From the NCBI GenBank assembly GCA_944389585.1, contig CALXMW010000005.1:62001-126000 (forward strand): a stretch of 64,000 nt of DNA, in the 5' to 3' direction. Shown here piece after piece: positions 1 through 8,753 of the stretch. The first letter of the stretch is position 1, and each line of letters starts with the position of its first letter. Position numbers and translations under genes: made by a program. The notes under the pieces are model-generated. The model was given only the letters and a program-made list of their open reading frames with translations, was not told the origin of the DNA and made no database searches. The stretch comes from an uncultured Kiritimatiellota bacterium (lineage in GTDB: Bacteria; Verrucomicrobiota; Kiritimatiellia; RFP12; DVOR01).

Positions 1-27
1 GGCGGTGATGAGGATGTTGAGGGGCAT
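1..27 (-). CDS. Start of a gene cut by the window edge, possibly coaB/coaBC
   Basis: An ATG at 27 opens a leftward frame reading MPLNILITA before the window ends. This resembles the start of the phosphopantothenate-cysteine ligase (CoaB) domain, which usually begins with a Rossmann strand of the form (N)ILITAGGT. The gene just upstream is panD, so a coenzyme A pathway gene would fit. Only nine residues are visible and there is no clear Shine-Dalgarno, so both the gene and its identity are tentative. Confidence 0.35.
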
Positions 28-117
28 AGGGGGATGATTTGGGGAGCACCGCGGCGGGGCGATGCCCCCGTCTGTCATTGGGAAGGCGTCTGCGGCGGGG
101 CGCCCGTCTTCATCGGT

Positions 118-477
118 TTAGTAGGCTTGGGCGACGATGTCGTTGTGTTCGTCGAGGCGGACGACGCGGGGGCGGTGGGCGGGGGCGTCCTGCTCGGGGA
201 CTTGGGCGAAGGCCATGACGATGAGGCGGTCGCCGACTTTGCCCATGTAGGCGGCGGCGCCGTTGAGGCAGGCGATTTTGGAGCCGCGGACGCCGGGGAT
301 GACGTAGGTCTCGAGGCGCTGCCCGTTGTCGAGGTTGGCGACGAGGACTTTTTCGTAGGGGACGAGGCCGACGGCGTCGAGGAGATCCTCGTCGACGGTG
401 AGGGAGCCGAGGTATTCGAGGTCGGCCTGGGTGACGCGCAAGTGATGGAGCTTGGCGTGGAGGAGGGTCAGGGTCAT
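118..477 (-). CDS. panD: Aspartate 1-decarboxylase proenzyme
   Basis: PanD makes beta-alanine from aspartate for pantothenate and coenzyme A synthesis in the cytoplasm. The 119-residue product has the family's usual length. The proenzyme self-cleaves between Gly24 and Ser25, and the sequence has exactly Gly24-Ser25 in LEYLGSLT, so Ser25 can become the pyruvoyl cofactor. Lys9 and the NGAAA segment near residue 72 are also in place. The ATG lies one base after the stop of the upstream protease gene, so it is translated from the same message as that gene, the ABC exporter and probably oadA. The Shine-Dalgarno is weak (TGGAAACC), suggesting coupling. The identification is firm. Confidence 0.95.
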   Translation of the reverse strand: MTLTLLHAKLHHLRVTQADLEYLGSLTVDEDLLDAVGLVPYEKVLVANLDNGQRLETYVIPGVRGSKIACLNGAAAYMGKVGDRLIVMAFAQVPEQDAPAHRPRVVRLDEHNDIVAQAY

Positions 478-478
478 G

Positions 479-3400
479 TCAGGGTTTCCAATCCCACTTG
501 TAGGTGTTGGGGACGAAGGGGGTTTGGGCGCGCTCGAAGGCGTCGACCTCACTGGTGAGGACGTCGATGGCGGCGTCGAGCTGGGGGTCGCGGCCGGCGA
601 CGGCGTCCGCCGGGGTGGTTTCGACGATGACGTCGGGGAGGGCGCCGTGGAGCTCCATGTCGGTGCCGTCGAGGGTGTACCAGCCGTAGTGGGCCTGGCG
701 GAGCATGCCGATGTCGAGGAGGGGGCGGTCTTTGGTGGCGATGACGCCGCCTTGGGTTTGGACGCCGACGAGCTTGCCGCGGCCGAGCTGCTTGATGGCG
801 TGGGAGAAGATTTCGCCGTTGGAGACGGTGTTTTGGTTGCAGAGGACGACGATGGGCTTGTCGAAGACGGGCCGGCCCCAGTAGCCGGAGAGGTAGGCGG
901 GCTGGCCGTGGCGGGGGACGGACCAGGAGTGGCGCTGGACGCCGAGGATGTTGAGGACGCGGTCTGCGGTGAAGCCACCGGTGTTGTCGCGCACGTCGAT
1001 GACCATGCCGGCTTTGTCGAAGCCCTCGGCGAAGATCTCGCGTTCGAAACGGTTGTATTCGTCGTTGTTCATCTTGGCGATGTTGATGTAGCCGAAGGCG
1101 CCGCCCGAGCGGCGGTGGACGTAGTCGCGGCGGTCGGCGTAGAGGGCTTTCTGGAGGAGGTCGCGGGCCTGGCCATAGGTGATGGCCTCGATGTAGATCT
1201 TTCGGGTCTGGCCGCCGGAGCGGACCTCGATGGTGTATTTGCCGGGGCGGGGGCCGTTGAGGAGGAGGGTGGGATCCATGCCGTTGCGGATGGGCTTGCC
1301 GTCGATGGAGACGACGAGGTCGCCGGGCTTGAGGTCGACCTGGGCGGAGTCGGCGGGGCCGTCTGGGATGACGCGGCGCACCATCCAGCCGACGTCGCCG
1401 GTGTAGTTGTGGTCGAATTGGATGCCGAGGTGGGAGGTGACCGGTTCCCAGGCGTTGATGGAGGTGGAGCGCTCCCACTCCCTGCGGGAGGCCTCGGAGG
1501 GGTAGAAGCCGAGATGGGAGGCGTTCAGCTCGCCGTTGAGGGCCTGGATGATGCGGTCGAAGACGGAGGCGCAGGGGGCGTGGCGGGCCGGGGCCTGGTA
1601 TTTGGCGCGGACGGCGTCCCAGTCGGCGCCGTGGTGGTTGGCGTCGTAAAACTCGTCGCGGAGGGCGCGCCAGGCGGAGAGGAAGGCGAGCTCCTGGTAG
1701 TCTGGGAGGGAGAGCTCCTGGTAGACGTTGAAGGGGTAGAGCTCGTCGAAGGTGCCGATGTTGTTGTCGCTGGTGATCATGATGAGGCGGTCGGGGGTGG
1801 CGCCGGGCTTTCCGAACCAGCCGATGGGGAAGCCCCAGCGGGCGTTGAGGAAACGCGGGGTGAGGGCGTCCGGGATGGTGACCTCGTAGGTACCGGCGCG
1901 GCCGCCGATGGTGGCGGGGAAGAGGATGCGGCGGGAGTCGGGTGCGAAGGTGGGTGCGCCCATGGCGGCGATGGGCTGGGCGTGGACGCGGCCGTGGAGG
2001 TCGTCGAAGTCGACGATGACGGGCTTGGGGCCCTGGCGGCGGGGTGCGCCGGCGTCGGCGTCGGGGCGGTTGGGGTCGGGGATGTCGAGGGCGGTCGCGC
2101 CGAGGAGCTCGGAGGTCTCAGGGCGGTCTTGGAGGCTGAGGCCCATGTGTTCGATGGCCTTGCGGTAGGATTGGGCCTTGAGGGCCTCCTCATCGTGGCG
2201 GTTGAGCCAGACGTAGAAGAGCGTGGTGCCGGAGCCGACGCGCTGGCCGTTCCAGGCGATGAGCTGGCCGTCGGGAGACCAGGCTGGGGTGCCGTCCCAG
2301 GTGAAGGAACGGGAGAGGTTGTAGGGTTTGGCGTCCGGGTCGTCGATGGGGAGGATCCAGATGTCGCTGTTGGTGTAGTCGTCCTCCATGGCGGCGACGA
2401 GCCAGCGGCCGTCGGGGGCCCAGTCGTAGGAGTTGACGCGCGAGGTCTGTGGGAAGGTGCGGATGACGTTGCCGTCGAGGTCGGCGATGACGATGCGGCA
2501 GGTGGTCTCGACCCAGGCAAGGCGCGAGCCGTCCGGGGAGACGGAGAGCAGGGAGCGGTTGACGGCGTCCTGCTTGAGCGGGCGGACGTCGAAGGCGGCG
2601 TTCTCCCACCAGAAGTGGTCGGGGCGCGTCTTCTGGGCAAGGAGGAGCGCGGTGCCATCGCCGCGGTCGGAGAGGATGTAGAGGCGGGAGGCGTCCCTGG
2701 AGAAGACGGCCTCGCGCTCATGGGTGCGGGAGTCGCCGTAGACAAGGCGGGGCTCGCGGAGGATGGTGTCCATGACATAGACGTCGCCGCCGGCGGTGAA
2801 AGCGAACTGGAGGCCGTCCGCGGTGGCATCGAGGGAGCCGGGGGCGTCGTTGTTCCAGAGGTTGGTGTAGAATCGGCGGCGGGTGGGGGTTCGGGAGAGG
2901 CCGGTGTCCTCGGGGACGAGGTCGATGCGTTGGGGCGCGGCGCCGGGGCGGGTGGGGTCGAAGCGCCAGAACCAGAGGCCTTGGCGGAAGACCATGGTGC
3001 GGCCGTCTGCCGAGAGGGTTGGGGCGATGACGCTGTCGCCCTCGAAGAAGGTGACCTGGCGTTCCTCGGTGCCGGGGAAGGCGTGCCACCAGACGTTCTG
3101 GGTGCCGTCCTGGCCGGAGACGTAGTAGAATCCCTTGCCATCCGGGCACCAGATGGGGGAGAGGCTCTCGGAGGGGTGTTTGACGGCGAGGGCGAAGGTG
3201 CGCATCTGGGTGTCGTAGCACCAGATGCGCGCGGCGTTTTCCCCGGTGAAGCCCTTGCGGTAGAGGTTCTCGCCTTCTTGGACGAAGAGGAGATAGCGGC
3301 CGTCCGGGGAGAGAGAGGGATCGCTGCCCATGGCGTCGAAGACCTGGCGCTCGGCGGCGCGCTCGTCGACGGGGAGCCAGGCGAGGCGGCCTTGGTCGAA

Positions 3401-3874
3401 GACCGAGCCGTTGTCGTCACGCAGGACGTAGCAGAGGAGCTCGGAATCGTCCGCGGACCAAATGTAGGGGCGCTCGCCCTCGGAGTTGAAGGCGATTTGC
3501 CGGGCCTCCGCGCCCTCGTCGATGTCGGCGACGAAGACGTGCCAGCCGCCGGCGCGGTTGGATTGGAAGGCGAAGCGTTTGCCGTCGCGCGAGACGACGG
3601 GCCAGGTGTCTCGGCCGGTGGAGTGCTGGAGGACTTTGGCGGTGCCGCCGGCGACGGGGGCGATCCAGATGGCGTCGCACCATTCGAAGAGGAAACGGGA
3701 GCCGTCCGGGAGCAGGGAGGGGCGGCTGGCGAGGTAGATGCGCGTGGGGTCGAAGCCTTGCGGGAGGGCGACCTCGGCGGGGCGGCAGGGCCAGGCGGGG
3801 GCTTCCGCGCGGAGGGCGGGGCCGAGCGCGAGGAGGGCTACGAGTGCGAGGAGTGCGCGTCGAAGGGCGGGCAT
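479..3874 (-). CDS. Secreted tricorn-like S41 peptidase with beta-propeller and PDZ domain
   Basis: The protein has 1131 residues. A signal peptide (about 1-23, hydrophobic ALLALVALLALG core) is followed by repeated PD40/WD40-like propeller blades (repeats of SPDG and SADG types) to about residue 700. A PDZ domain lies around 815-905 and a C-terminal S41 protease domain follows. The likely nucleophile is Ser1018 in NTVSNGE, followed by the GVQTQGG and GALPDV segments typical of tricorn and C-terminal processing peptidases. Tricorn-type enzymes degrade peptides; the signal peptide puts this one in the periplasm or outside. The start is set by AGGAGG 8 nt upstream of the ATG. It starts 2 nt after the ABC exporter stop and is followed by panD after 1 nt. 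The exact substrate cannot be told. Confidence 0.9.
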   Translation of the reverse strand: MPALRRALLALVALLALGPALRAEAPAWPCRPAEVALPQGFDPTRIYLASRPSLLPDGSRFLFEWCDAIWIAPVAGGTAKVLQHSTGRDTWPVVSRDGKRFAFQSNRAGGWHVFVADIDEGAEARQIAFNSEGERPYIWSADDSELLCYVLRDDNGSVFDQGRLAWLPVDERAAERQVFDAMGSDPSLSPDGRYLLFVQEGENLYRKGFTGENAARIWCYDTQMRTFALAVKHPSESLSPIWCPDGKGFYYVSGQDGTQNVWWHAFPGTEERQVTFFEGDSVIAPTLSADGRTMVFRQGLWFWRFDPTRPGAAPQRIDLVPEDTGLSRTPTRRRFYTNLWNNDAPGSLDATADGLQFAFTAGGDVYVMDTILREPRLVYGDSRTHEREAVFSRDASRLYILSDRGDGTALLLAQKTRPDHFWWENAAFDVRPLKQDAVNRSLLSVSPDGSRLAWVETTCRIVIADLDGNVIRTFPQTSRVNSYDWAPDGRWLVAAMEDDYTNSDIWILPIDDPDAKPYNLSRSFTWDGTPAWSPDGQLIAWNGQRVGSGTTLFYVWLNRHDEEALKAQSYRKAIEHMGLSLQDRPETSELLGATALDIPDPNRPDADAGAPRRQGPKPVIVDFDDLHGRVHAQPIAAMGAPTFAPDSRRILFPATIGGRAGTYEVTIPDALTPRFLNARWGFPIGWFGKPGATPDRLIMITSDNNIGTFDELYPFNVYQELSLPDYQELAFLSAWRALRDEFYDANHHGADWDAVRAKYQAPARHAPCASVFDRIIQALNGELNASHLGFYPSEASRREWERSTSINAWEPVTSHLGIQFDHNYTGDVGWMVRRVIPDGPADSAQVDLKPGDLVVSIDGKPIRNGMDPTLLLNGPRPGKYTIEVRSGGQTRKIYIEAITYGQARDLLQKALYADRRDYVHRRSGGAFGYINIAKMNNDEYNRFEREIFAEGFDKAGMVIDVRDNTGGFTADRVLNILGVQRHSWSVPRHGQPAYLSGYWGRPVFDKPIVVLCNQNTVSNGEIFSHAIKQLGRGKLVGVQTQGGVIATKDRPLLDIGMLRQAHYGWYTLDGTDMELHGALPDVIVETTPADAVAGRDPQLDAAIDVLTSEVDAFERAQTPFVPNTYKWDWKP

Positions 3875-3876
3875 GG

Positions 3877-5868
3877 TCAGGCCTCCTGTTGTTCGCCTTG
3901 GATGTCGCAGAGGCGGCGGTAGAGTCCGCCCAAGGCGTAGAGTTCCTCATGGGTGCCGCGCTCTTTGATGACGCCGTGGTCGAGCACGAGAATGCAGTCG
4001 GCCTTGCGGATGGTGGAGAGGCGGTGGGCGATGGCGAAGATGGTGCGGTTCTTCATCAGGGCGTTGATGGCTTCCTGCACCTGCTGCTCGGTGACGGTGT
4101 CGAGTGCGCTGGTGGCCTCGTCGAGGATGAGGATGGGCGGGTTGCGCAGGATGGCGCGGGCGATGGCGACGCGCTGGCGCTCGCCGCCGCTGAGGACGAA
4201 GCCTTTTTCGCCGACCACGCGGTCGTAGCCCTCGGGGTGCTCCATGATGAAGGCGTGGGCGTTGGCGAGCTTGGCGGCCTCGACGATCTGCTCGCGCGTG
4301 GCGCCGGGCGAGCCGTAGGCGATGTTCGCGGCGATGGTGTCGTTGAAGAGGATGGATTCCTGGGTGACGGCGCCGACGACGTTGCGCAGGTCGGCGATCT
4401 TGTAGTCGCGCACGTCGTGGCCGTCGAGGCAGACGTGGCCGGAGGTGACGTCGTAGAAGCGCGCCAGGAGGTTGGCGAGGGTGCTTTTGCCGCTGCCGGT
4501 GGAGCCGACGACGGCGTACATCTGGCCGCGGCGGATGGTGAAGTTCGCGTCGCGGATGATGAGGTCCTCGGTGCCGTTGTAGCGGAAGTCCACGTGGTCG
4601 AAGACGATGGCGTCGTTGAAGGCGGTGAGGGGGAGGGCGTCGGGCTTCTCGACGAGCTCCTCGTGGACGTCGAGGAGCGAGAAGATGCGCTGGAGCGCGG
4701 CGCGGCCGTTCTCCAGGGCGATCTGGATGCGCCCGATCTGCTTCATGGGCTTGTAGAGGATGATGAAGGGCGGCAGGAGGGGGATGACGTCGACGAAGCT
4801 CTTGCCCTGCACGGCGCAGAGGGCGACGAAGCCGCCGGCCAGCACCATCGCCACGAGCTCGGTCATGGGGCCGACGAGGATGCTCAGGCGCACGGCGCGC
4901 ATCCCCATCTTGTACTGGCGCAGGGTCACGCCGCGGTATTTCTCGATCTCGCTGGCCTCGGTGTTGTAGGCCTTGACCACGCGGATGCAGGTGAGGTTCT
5001 CGTGGAAGTTCGAGCCCGTCCCCGCGCTCTGCTCGAGCATCCGCGAGGTCCACCGGCGGATGGCGCGGCCGATGAGCACCACCGGCACCATGCAGAGCGG
5101 GTAGCCGAAGACGGTGATGAGGAAGAGCGAGAGCATCCCGTTGTTTACGGCGTAGAAGCAGACGAAGAGGACGGCCGAGAGCACCTCGAAGGGCGCGCGG
5201 CAGAGGTCGCTCATCGTGGAGGAGATGATGGTCTGCACGATGGCCGGGTCGCCCGTCGCGCGGCTCATCAGCTTGCCCACGTCGCTGCGCCCGTGGAAGG
5301 CGAGCGACTGCTCCTGCAGGTGGGCGAACATGGTGTTGCGCAGATCCAGCACCACCTTCATGCCGGCCTTGGTGAGGAAGTACTGGTTCAGGTATTGCGT
5401 CACCATCTTGAGGGCGACCGCGCCGGAGAAGAGGATGAGCACCAGGGCCAGGATGGGCGCCTTGGCGTTGCCCTCGGAATCCGTCAGCGAGAGGCCGAAG
5501 CGCTCGAGGAAGGCGTTGTATTTGCCCAGGCTCGAGGTGAGTTTCTGCGCCTCCTTCCCGCCCTGCTCGGCCAGGGGGGCGGCGGCCTGGGCGGGCGCGG
5601 GCGCCGCCGTGGGTTCGGCGGCCTGCTCGACGGGGGCGGGGGCCGCGGGGATGAGCTGCTCGGCCAGCGGCTTGACCATCATGAAGATGGGTGTCCACGC
5701 GCCGCCGGTGAGCATCCCCAGCAACATACCCGCGAGGATGATGCCCTTGTACCGCCGCGCGTACCCCCACAGGCGGCGGTAGACCGTCTTGGCGTCGTAG
5801 TCGCGGTCGAACCACTCCCTGCCGTATTGGTTTTGGGCGGGGGCTTTATCCTTCTTCTTCCGTGACAT
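3877..5868 (-). CDS. ABC exporter, fused membrane and ATPase domains (MsbA-like)
   Basis: A 663-residue half-transporter of the lipid/drug exporter type. The N-terminal part (to about 360) holds six membrane helices, with an Ala/Pro-rich insertion between helices 1 and 2 (about 75-115) that is longer than in standard MsbA. The ATPase domain has Walker A GSTGSGKST (about 455), signature LSGGERQ (about 560), Walker B ILILDEATSALD and an H-loop in IAHRLST. It probably works as a homodimer and may flip lipid A or another lipid, given the envelope genes elsewhere in the window, but the substrate is not shown by the sequence. I chose the ATG of MSRKKK because AGGA lies 8 nt upstream; a start 9 codons earlier has no such support. 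Confidence 0.9.
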   Translation of the reverse strand: MSRKKKDKAPAQNQYGREWFDRDYDAKTVYRRLWGYARRYKGIILAGMLLGMLTGGAWTPIFMMVKPLAEQLIPAAPAPVEQAAEPTAAPAPAQAAAPLAEQGGKEAQKLTSSLGKYNAFLERFGLSLTDSEGNAKAPILALVLILFSGAVALKMVTQYLNQYFLTKAGMKVVLDLRNTMFAHLQEQSLAFHGRSDVGKLMSRATGDPAIVQTIISSTMSDLCRAPFEVLSAVLFVCFYAVNNGMLSLFLITVFGYPLCMVPVVLIGRAIRRWTSRMLEQSAGTGSNFHENLTCIRVVKAYNTEASEIEKYRGVTLRQYKMGMRAVRLSILVGPMTELVAMVLAGGFVALCAVQGKSFVDVIPLLPPFIILYKPMKQIGRIQIALENGRAALQRIFSLLDVHEELVEKPDALPLTAFNDAIVFDHVDFRYNGTEDLIIRDANFTIRRGQMYAVVGSTGSGKSTLANLLARFYDVTSGHVCLDGHDVRDYKIADLRNVVGAVTQESILFNDTIAANIAYGSPGATREQIVEAAKLANAHAFIMEHPEGYDRVVGEKGFVLSGGERQRVAIARAILRNPPILILDEATSALDTVTEQQVQEAINALMKNRTIFAIAHRLSTIRKADCILVLDHGVIKERGTHEELYALGGLYRRLCDIQGEQQEA

Positions 5869-5934
5869 GGGCGCGTCCTGTTCGGCGGTGGGCAAAGTGA
5901 GGGGCCGCCCGGAGAGGACGGCCCCCAGCGCGGC

Positions 5935-7791
5935 TTACTCGATCTCGGCCAGCGGCGCGCCCTTTTGGACGGTCTCGCCGGGCTTGACCAGGAAGCGGAC
6001 GATCTTGCAATCCTCCGCCGCCTTGACGGGGTTGAAGAGCTTCATGGCCTCGAGCACGCAGACCGGCTGGCCGGCCTTGACGGCGGCGCCTTCCTCCACC
6101 AGGTTGGCCTTGCCGGGCGCGTCGGCGCGGTAGAAGGTGCCGGTGAGGGTGGCGTTGAGCGTCTTCTTCGGCGCGGCGGCGGGGGCGGGGGCGGCCTCGG
6201 GCGCGGCTGCCTCGGCGGTCTCGGCGGGGGCCGCGGCCAGGGCGGAGGCGTCCACCTTGAGGTTGCCGCCGAGCGATCCGAAGAGGGCCACGAACTGCTT
6301 GCCGATGACGGCGAACTTGGCGTCGTCGGCGGAGAGGGGCGCGGGTTTGGGGGCCTCCTTGGCCTGCTTGGCCTGTTCGGCGGCCTTGGCCACGGTCAGC
6401 TCGCCGTCGGCGGGGATGGGGTCGCGCTCGCCCTCGGGCTTGGCGCGCCACTGGAAGTAGTCCAGCGCCACGGCCGGGAACATGCAGTAGGAGAGGATGT
6501 CCTCCTCGCTCTGCACCAGCTTGGGGTCGAGCTCCTTGGCGGCCTTGGCCAGGCCGGGCTCGAGGAGGTCGGCGGGGCGGCAGGTGATTTTCTTTTCCTT
6601 GCCGAGGATCTTCTTCTCGAGCTTGGGGTCGACGGGCGCGGGGGAGCGGCCGTAGTAGCCGGCCACGTATTGGCGCGTCTCGTTGGAGACCATCTCGTAG
6701 CGCTTGCCGGAGAGGACGTTGAGCACGGCCTGCACGCCCATGATCTGCGAGGTGGGGGTGACGAGCGGCGGGTAGCCCATGTCTTTGCGGACGCGGGGGA
6801 GCTCCTCGAGCACCTCGGGCAGTTTGTCGAGCGCGCCCTGCTGGGCCAGCTGGCTGCGGGTGTTGGAGATCATGCCGCCGGGGATGTGGTGGATGAGCAC
6901 CTGCACGTCCACGACCTCGGCGTTGGCGTTGGCCTGGAGGGCGCGCTGGGGCTTGAGCTTCTTGAAGTACTCGTCGATCTCGGTGATGCGCTCGACCTTG
7001 ATGCCGGTGTCGTAGCCCAGGCCCTCGAAGATGGCCTTCATGGTGCCGTGGGCCGGCTGCGAGGAAAAGCCCGAGAGCGTGGCGACGGCGCAGTCGACGG
7101 CGCCCGCGCCGGCCTCGACGGCGGCCATGTACATGGCCGGGGCCATGCCGCTGGTCATGTGCGAGTGGACCTCGATGGGCAGGTCGGGCAGGGCCTTCTT
7201 CAGCGCGCCGACGAGCTCGCGCGCGGCCGCCGGGGTGAGGATGCCGGCCATGTCCTTGATGGCCAGCGAGTCGATGCCCAGGTCGACTTGCTCCTTGGCG
7301 AACTTGACGAAGTTGGCGGCGGTGTGCACCGGCGAGACGGTGTAGCAGATGGTGCCCTGCGCGTGCCCGCCGTATTTCTTGACGGCCTTGATGGCGGCCT
7401 CGAGGTTGCGCACGTCGTTGAGCGCGTCGAAGCAGCGGAAGATGTCCATGCCGTTCTCGCACATCTTCGCCACGCAGCGCTCCAGCACGTCGTCGGGATA
7501 GTGCTTGTAGCCCAGGCAGTTCTGCCCGCGCAGGAGCATCTGCAGGGGGGTCTTCTTGCAGACGGCCTTGATTTGGCGCAGACGTTCCCAGGGATCCTCG
7601 CGCAGGAAGCGCATGCAGACGTCGAACGTCGCGCCGCCCCAGCACTCGATGGCGTAGAAGCCGGCGTCGTCCACCGCCTCCAAGATGCCCAGGATGTCCT
7701 TGGTGCGCATCCGCGTCGCCCACAGCGACTGGTGCGCGTCGCGCAGGGTGGTGTCGACGAAACGGACCTGTTTCTTCTCGGTCTTGACCAT
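5935..7791 (-). CDS. oadA: Biotin-dependent carboxyltransferase, oxaloacetate decarboxylase alpha / pyruvate carboxylase B type
   Basis: The 618-residue protein has an HMGL-like TIM-barrel carboxyltransferase domain starting with DTTLRDAHQS (about 13-22), a conserved PYC/OADA helical domain (about 300-460), an Ala/Pro-rich linker (about 520-545) and a C-terminal biotinyl domain with EAMKL; Lys584 is the biotin attachment site. It would decarboxylate oxaloacetate, or carboxylate pyruvate with a partner biotin carboxylase. The beta and gamma membrane subunits and the carboxylase subunit are not in this window, so Na+ pumping cannot be claimed. A biotin-protein ligase fusion is encoded at 60422-61558. 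An AAAGGAAG Shine-Dalgarno and an extended -10 at 7848-7856 precede it. Confidence 0.9.
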   Translation of the reverse strand: MVKTEKKQVRFVDTTLRDAHQSLWATRMRTKDILGILEAVDDAGFYAIECWGGATFDVCMRFLREDPWERLRQIKAVCKKTPLQMLLRGQNCLGYKHYPDDVLERCVAKMCENGMDIFRCFDALNDVRNLEAAIKAVKKYGGHAQGTICYTVSPVHTAANFVKFAKEQVDLGIDSLAIKDMAGILTPAAARELVGALKKALPDLPIEVHSHMTSGMAPAMYMAAVEAGAGAVDCAVATLSGFSSQPAHGTMKAIFEGLGYDTGIKVERITEIDEYFKKLKPQRALQANANAEVVDVQVLIHHIPGGMISNTRSQLAQQGALDKLPEVLEELPRVRKDMGYPPLVTPTSQIMGVQAVLNVLSGKRYEMVSNETRQYVAGYYGRSPAPVDPKLEKKILGKEKKITCRPADLLEPGLAKAAKELDPKLVQSEEDILSYCMFPAVALDYFQWRAKPEGERDPIPADGELTVAKAAEQAKQAKEAPKPAPLSADDAKFAVIGKQFVALFGSLGGNLKVDASALAAAPAETAEAAAPEAAPAPAAAPKKTLNATLTGTFYRADAPGKANLVEEGAAVKAGQPVCVLEAMKLFNPVKAAEDCKIVRFLVKPGETVQKGAPLAEIE

Positions 7792-7847
7792 GAAACTGCT
7801 TCCTTTCGGTGCTCAAGCCATGGGGCTTGTAATCATAAAACTGCCTT

Positions 7848-7856
7848 ATTATCCCA
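7848..7856 (-). promoter_or_regulatory. Extended -10 promoter for oadA
   Basis: Read leftward the sequence is TGGGATAAT, an extended -10 (TGn plus GATAAT) ending 56 nt before the oadA ATG. No -35 box is evident. A G/C hairpin at about 7858-7885 (CCCCGCC pairing with GGCGGGG) lies between ispA and this site and may end ispA transcription, though it lacks a T-run on the leftward strand. Confidence 0.5.
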
Positions 7857-7898
7857 CTTTCCCCGCCTTCGGTCAAGTTGCGGCGGGGCGTTTTGGGG

Positions 7899-8753
7899 TC
7901 AGACAAGGCGGGTGAGGAGGGATTGCGCGAAGGCGCGGAGGGTGGGCGCGCCGCCGGGGAGGGCGCCGAGGGCCTCGAGGGCGGCCTGGGTGTGGCGCCC
8001 CGCGAGGCGGCGCACCTCGTCCGCGCCCAGGATGCGGATGGCGTTGAGGCCTTCGCCGGCGTCGGCCTGGCCGGCGTCGAGCAGGTCGTCGACGAGCTGG
8101 AAGGCGAGGCCGAGCTCGCGCCCGTAGGCGGCGAGGGCCGTTTGGGTGGGCTCGGGGGCGTCGGCGGCGATGGCGCCGAGGCGGCAGGCCAGGCGGATGA
8201 GGGCGGCGGTCTTGAGGTCGTAGATGCCATAGAGCGCGGCCTTGTCCCAGGTCTCGGGGGGGCGCTTGGCGGTGTCGAGGTCGGCGACCTGCCCGTCGAC
8301 GACGGCGCAGGCGGCGTGGGCGAAGGGGCCGATCAGGGCGGCGGCGCGGCGGCATTCGGCCAGGCCGGCGAAGGCCATGGCCTGGAGGCGGTCGCCGGCG
8401 AGGATGGCCGTGTCCTCGCCGAACTTGGCCCAGACGGAGGGTTGGCCGCGGCGCTCGGCGTCGTCGTCCATCGCGGGGAGGTCGTCGTGGACGAGGGTGT
8501 AGCAGTGGAGGAGCTCGACGGCGAGGGCGGCGCGGTGGGCGTCGGAGCCGGGGCCGGCCTCGCCGCCGCAGGCCTCGGCGCAGAGGAGCGTGAGGCTGGG
8601 GCGGACGCGCTTGCCGCCGCCCATGACGGCGTGGGCGAGGGCTTGGTCGAAGGGGGTGGGCGCCGCGGCGGGGGCCAGGCGGGCGCGGAGGCCGTCCTCG
8701 ATTTGGGCGCGGGTGCGCGCCAGGGCGTCGGCGAGGGTCTCCATGGCGGTCAT
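7899..8753 (-). CDS. ispA: Polyprenyl (farnesyl/geranylgeranyl) diphosphate synthase
   Basis: A 284-residue short-chain trans-prenyltransferase that condenses isopentenyl diphosphate with allylic diphosphates. The first Asp-rich motif DDLPAMDDD lies at about 90-98 and the second, DDLLD, at about 221-225; the GGGKRVRP substrate loop is near residue 45. The length is normal for bacterial IspA. The ATG overlaps the leuB stop in ATGA, so translation is probably coupled; a second ATG three codons later is possible. It is the last gene of the rlmB-pgsA-CapD-leuB-ispA run. Product chain length (C15 or C20) cannot be decided by eye. Confidence 0.9.
   Translation of the reverse strand: MTAMETLADALARTRAQIEDGLRARLAPAAAPTPFDQALAHAVMGGGKRVRPSLTLLCAEACGGEAGPGSDAHRAALAVELLHCYTLVHDDLPAMDDDAERRGQPSVWAKFGEDTAILAGDRLQAMAFAGLAECRRAAALIGPFAHAACAVVDGQVADLDTAKRPPETWDKAALYGIYDLKTAALIRLACRLGAIAADAPEPTQTALAAYGRELGLAFQLVDDLLDAGQADAGEGLNAIRILGADEVRRLAGRHTQAALEALGALPGGAPTLRAFAQSLLTRLV

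Noticed and set aside
452-3922. Open frame of 1156 codons on the + strand opposite the tricorn-like protease gene
   Set aside because: It mirrors the real gene almost end to end, is made of Gly/Val/Asp/Glu runs typical of antisense frames in GC-rich DNA, and has no domain or ribosome site. Similar antisense frames at 3844-5865, 5965-8127 and 51187-54441 were dropped for the same reason.
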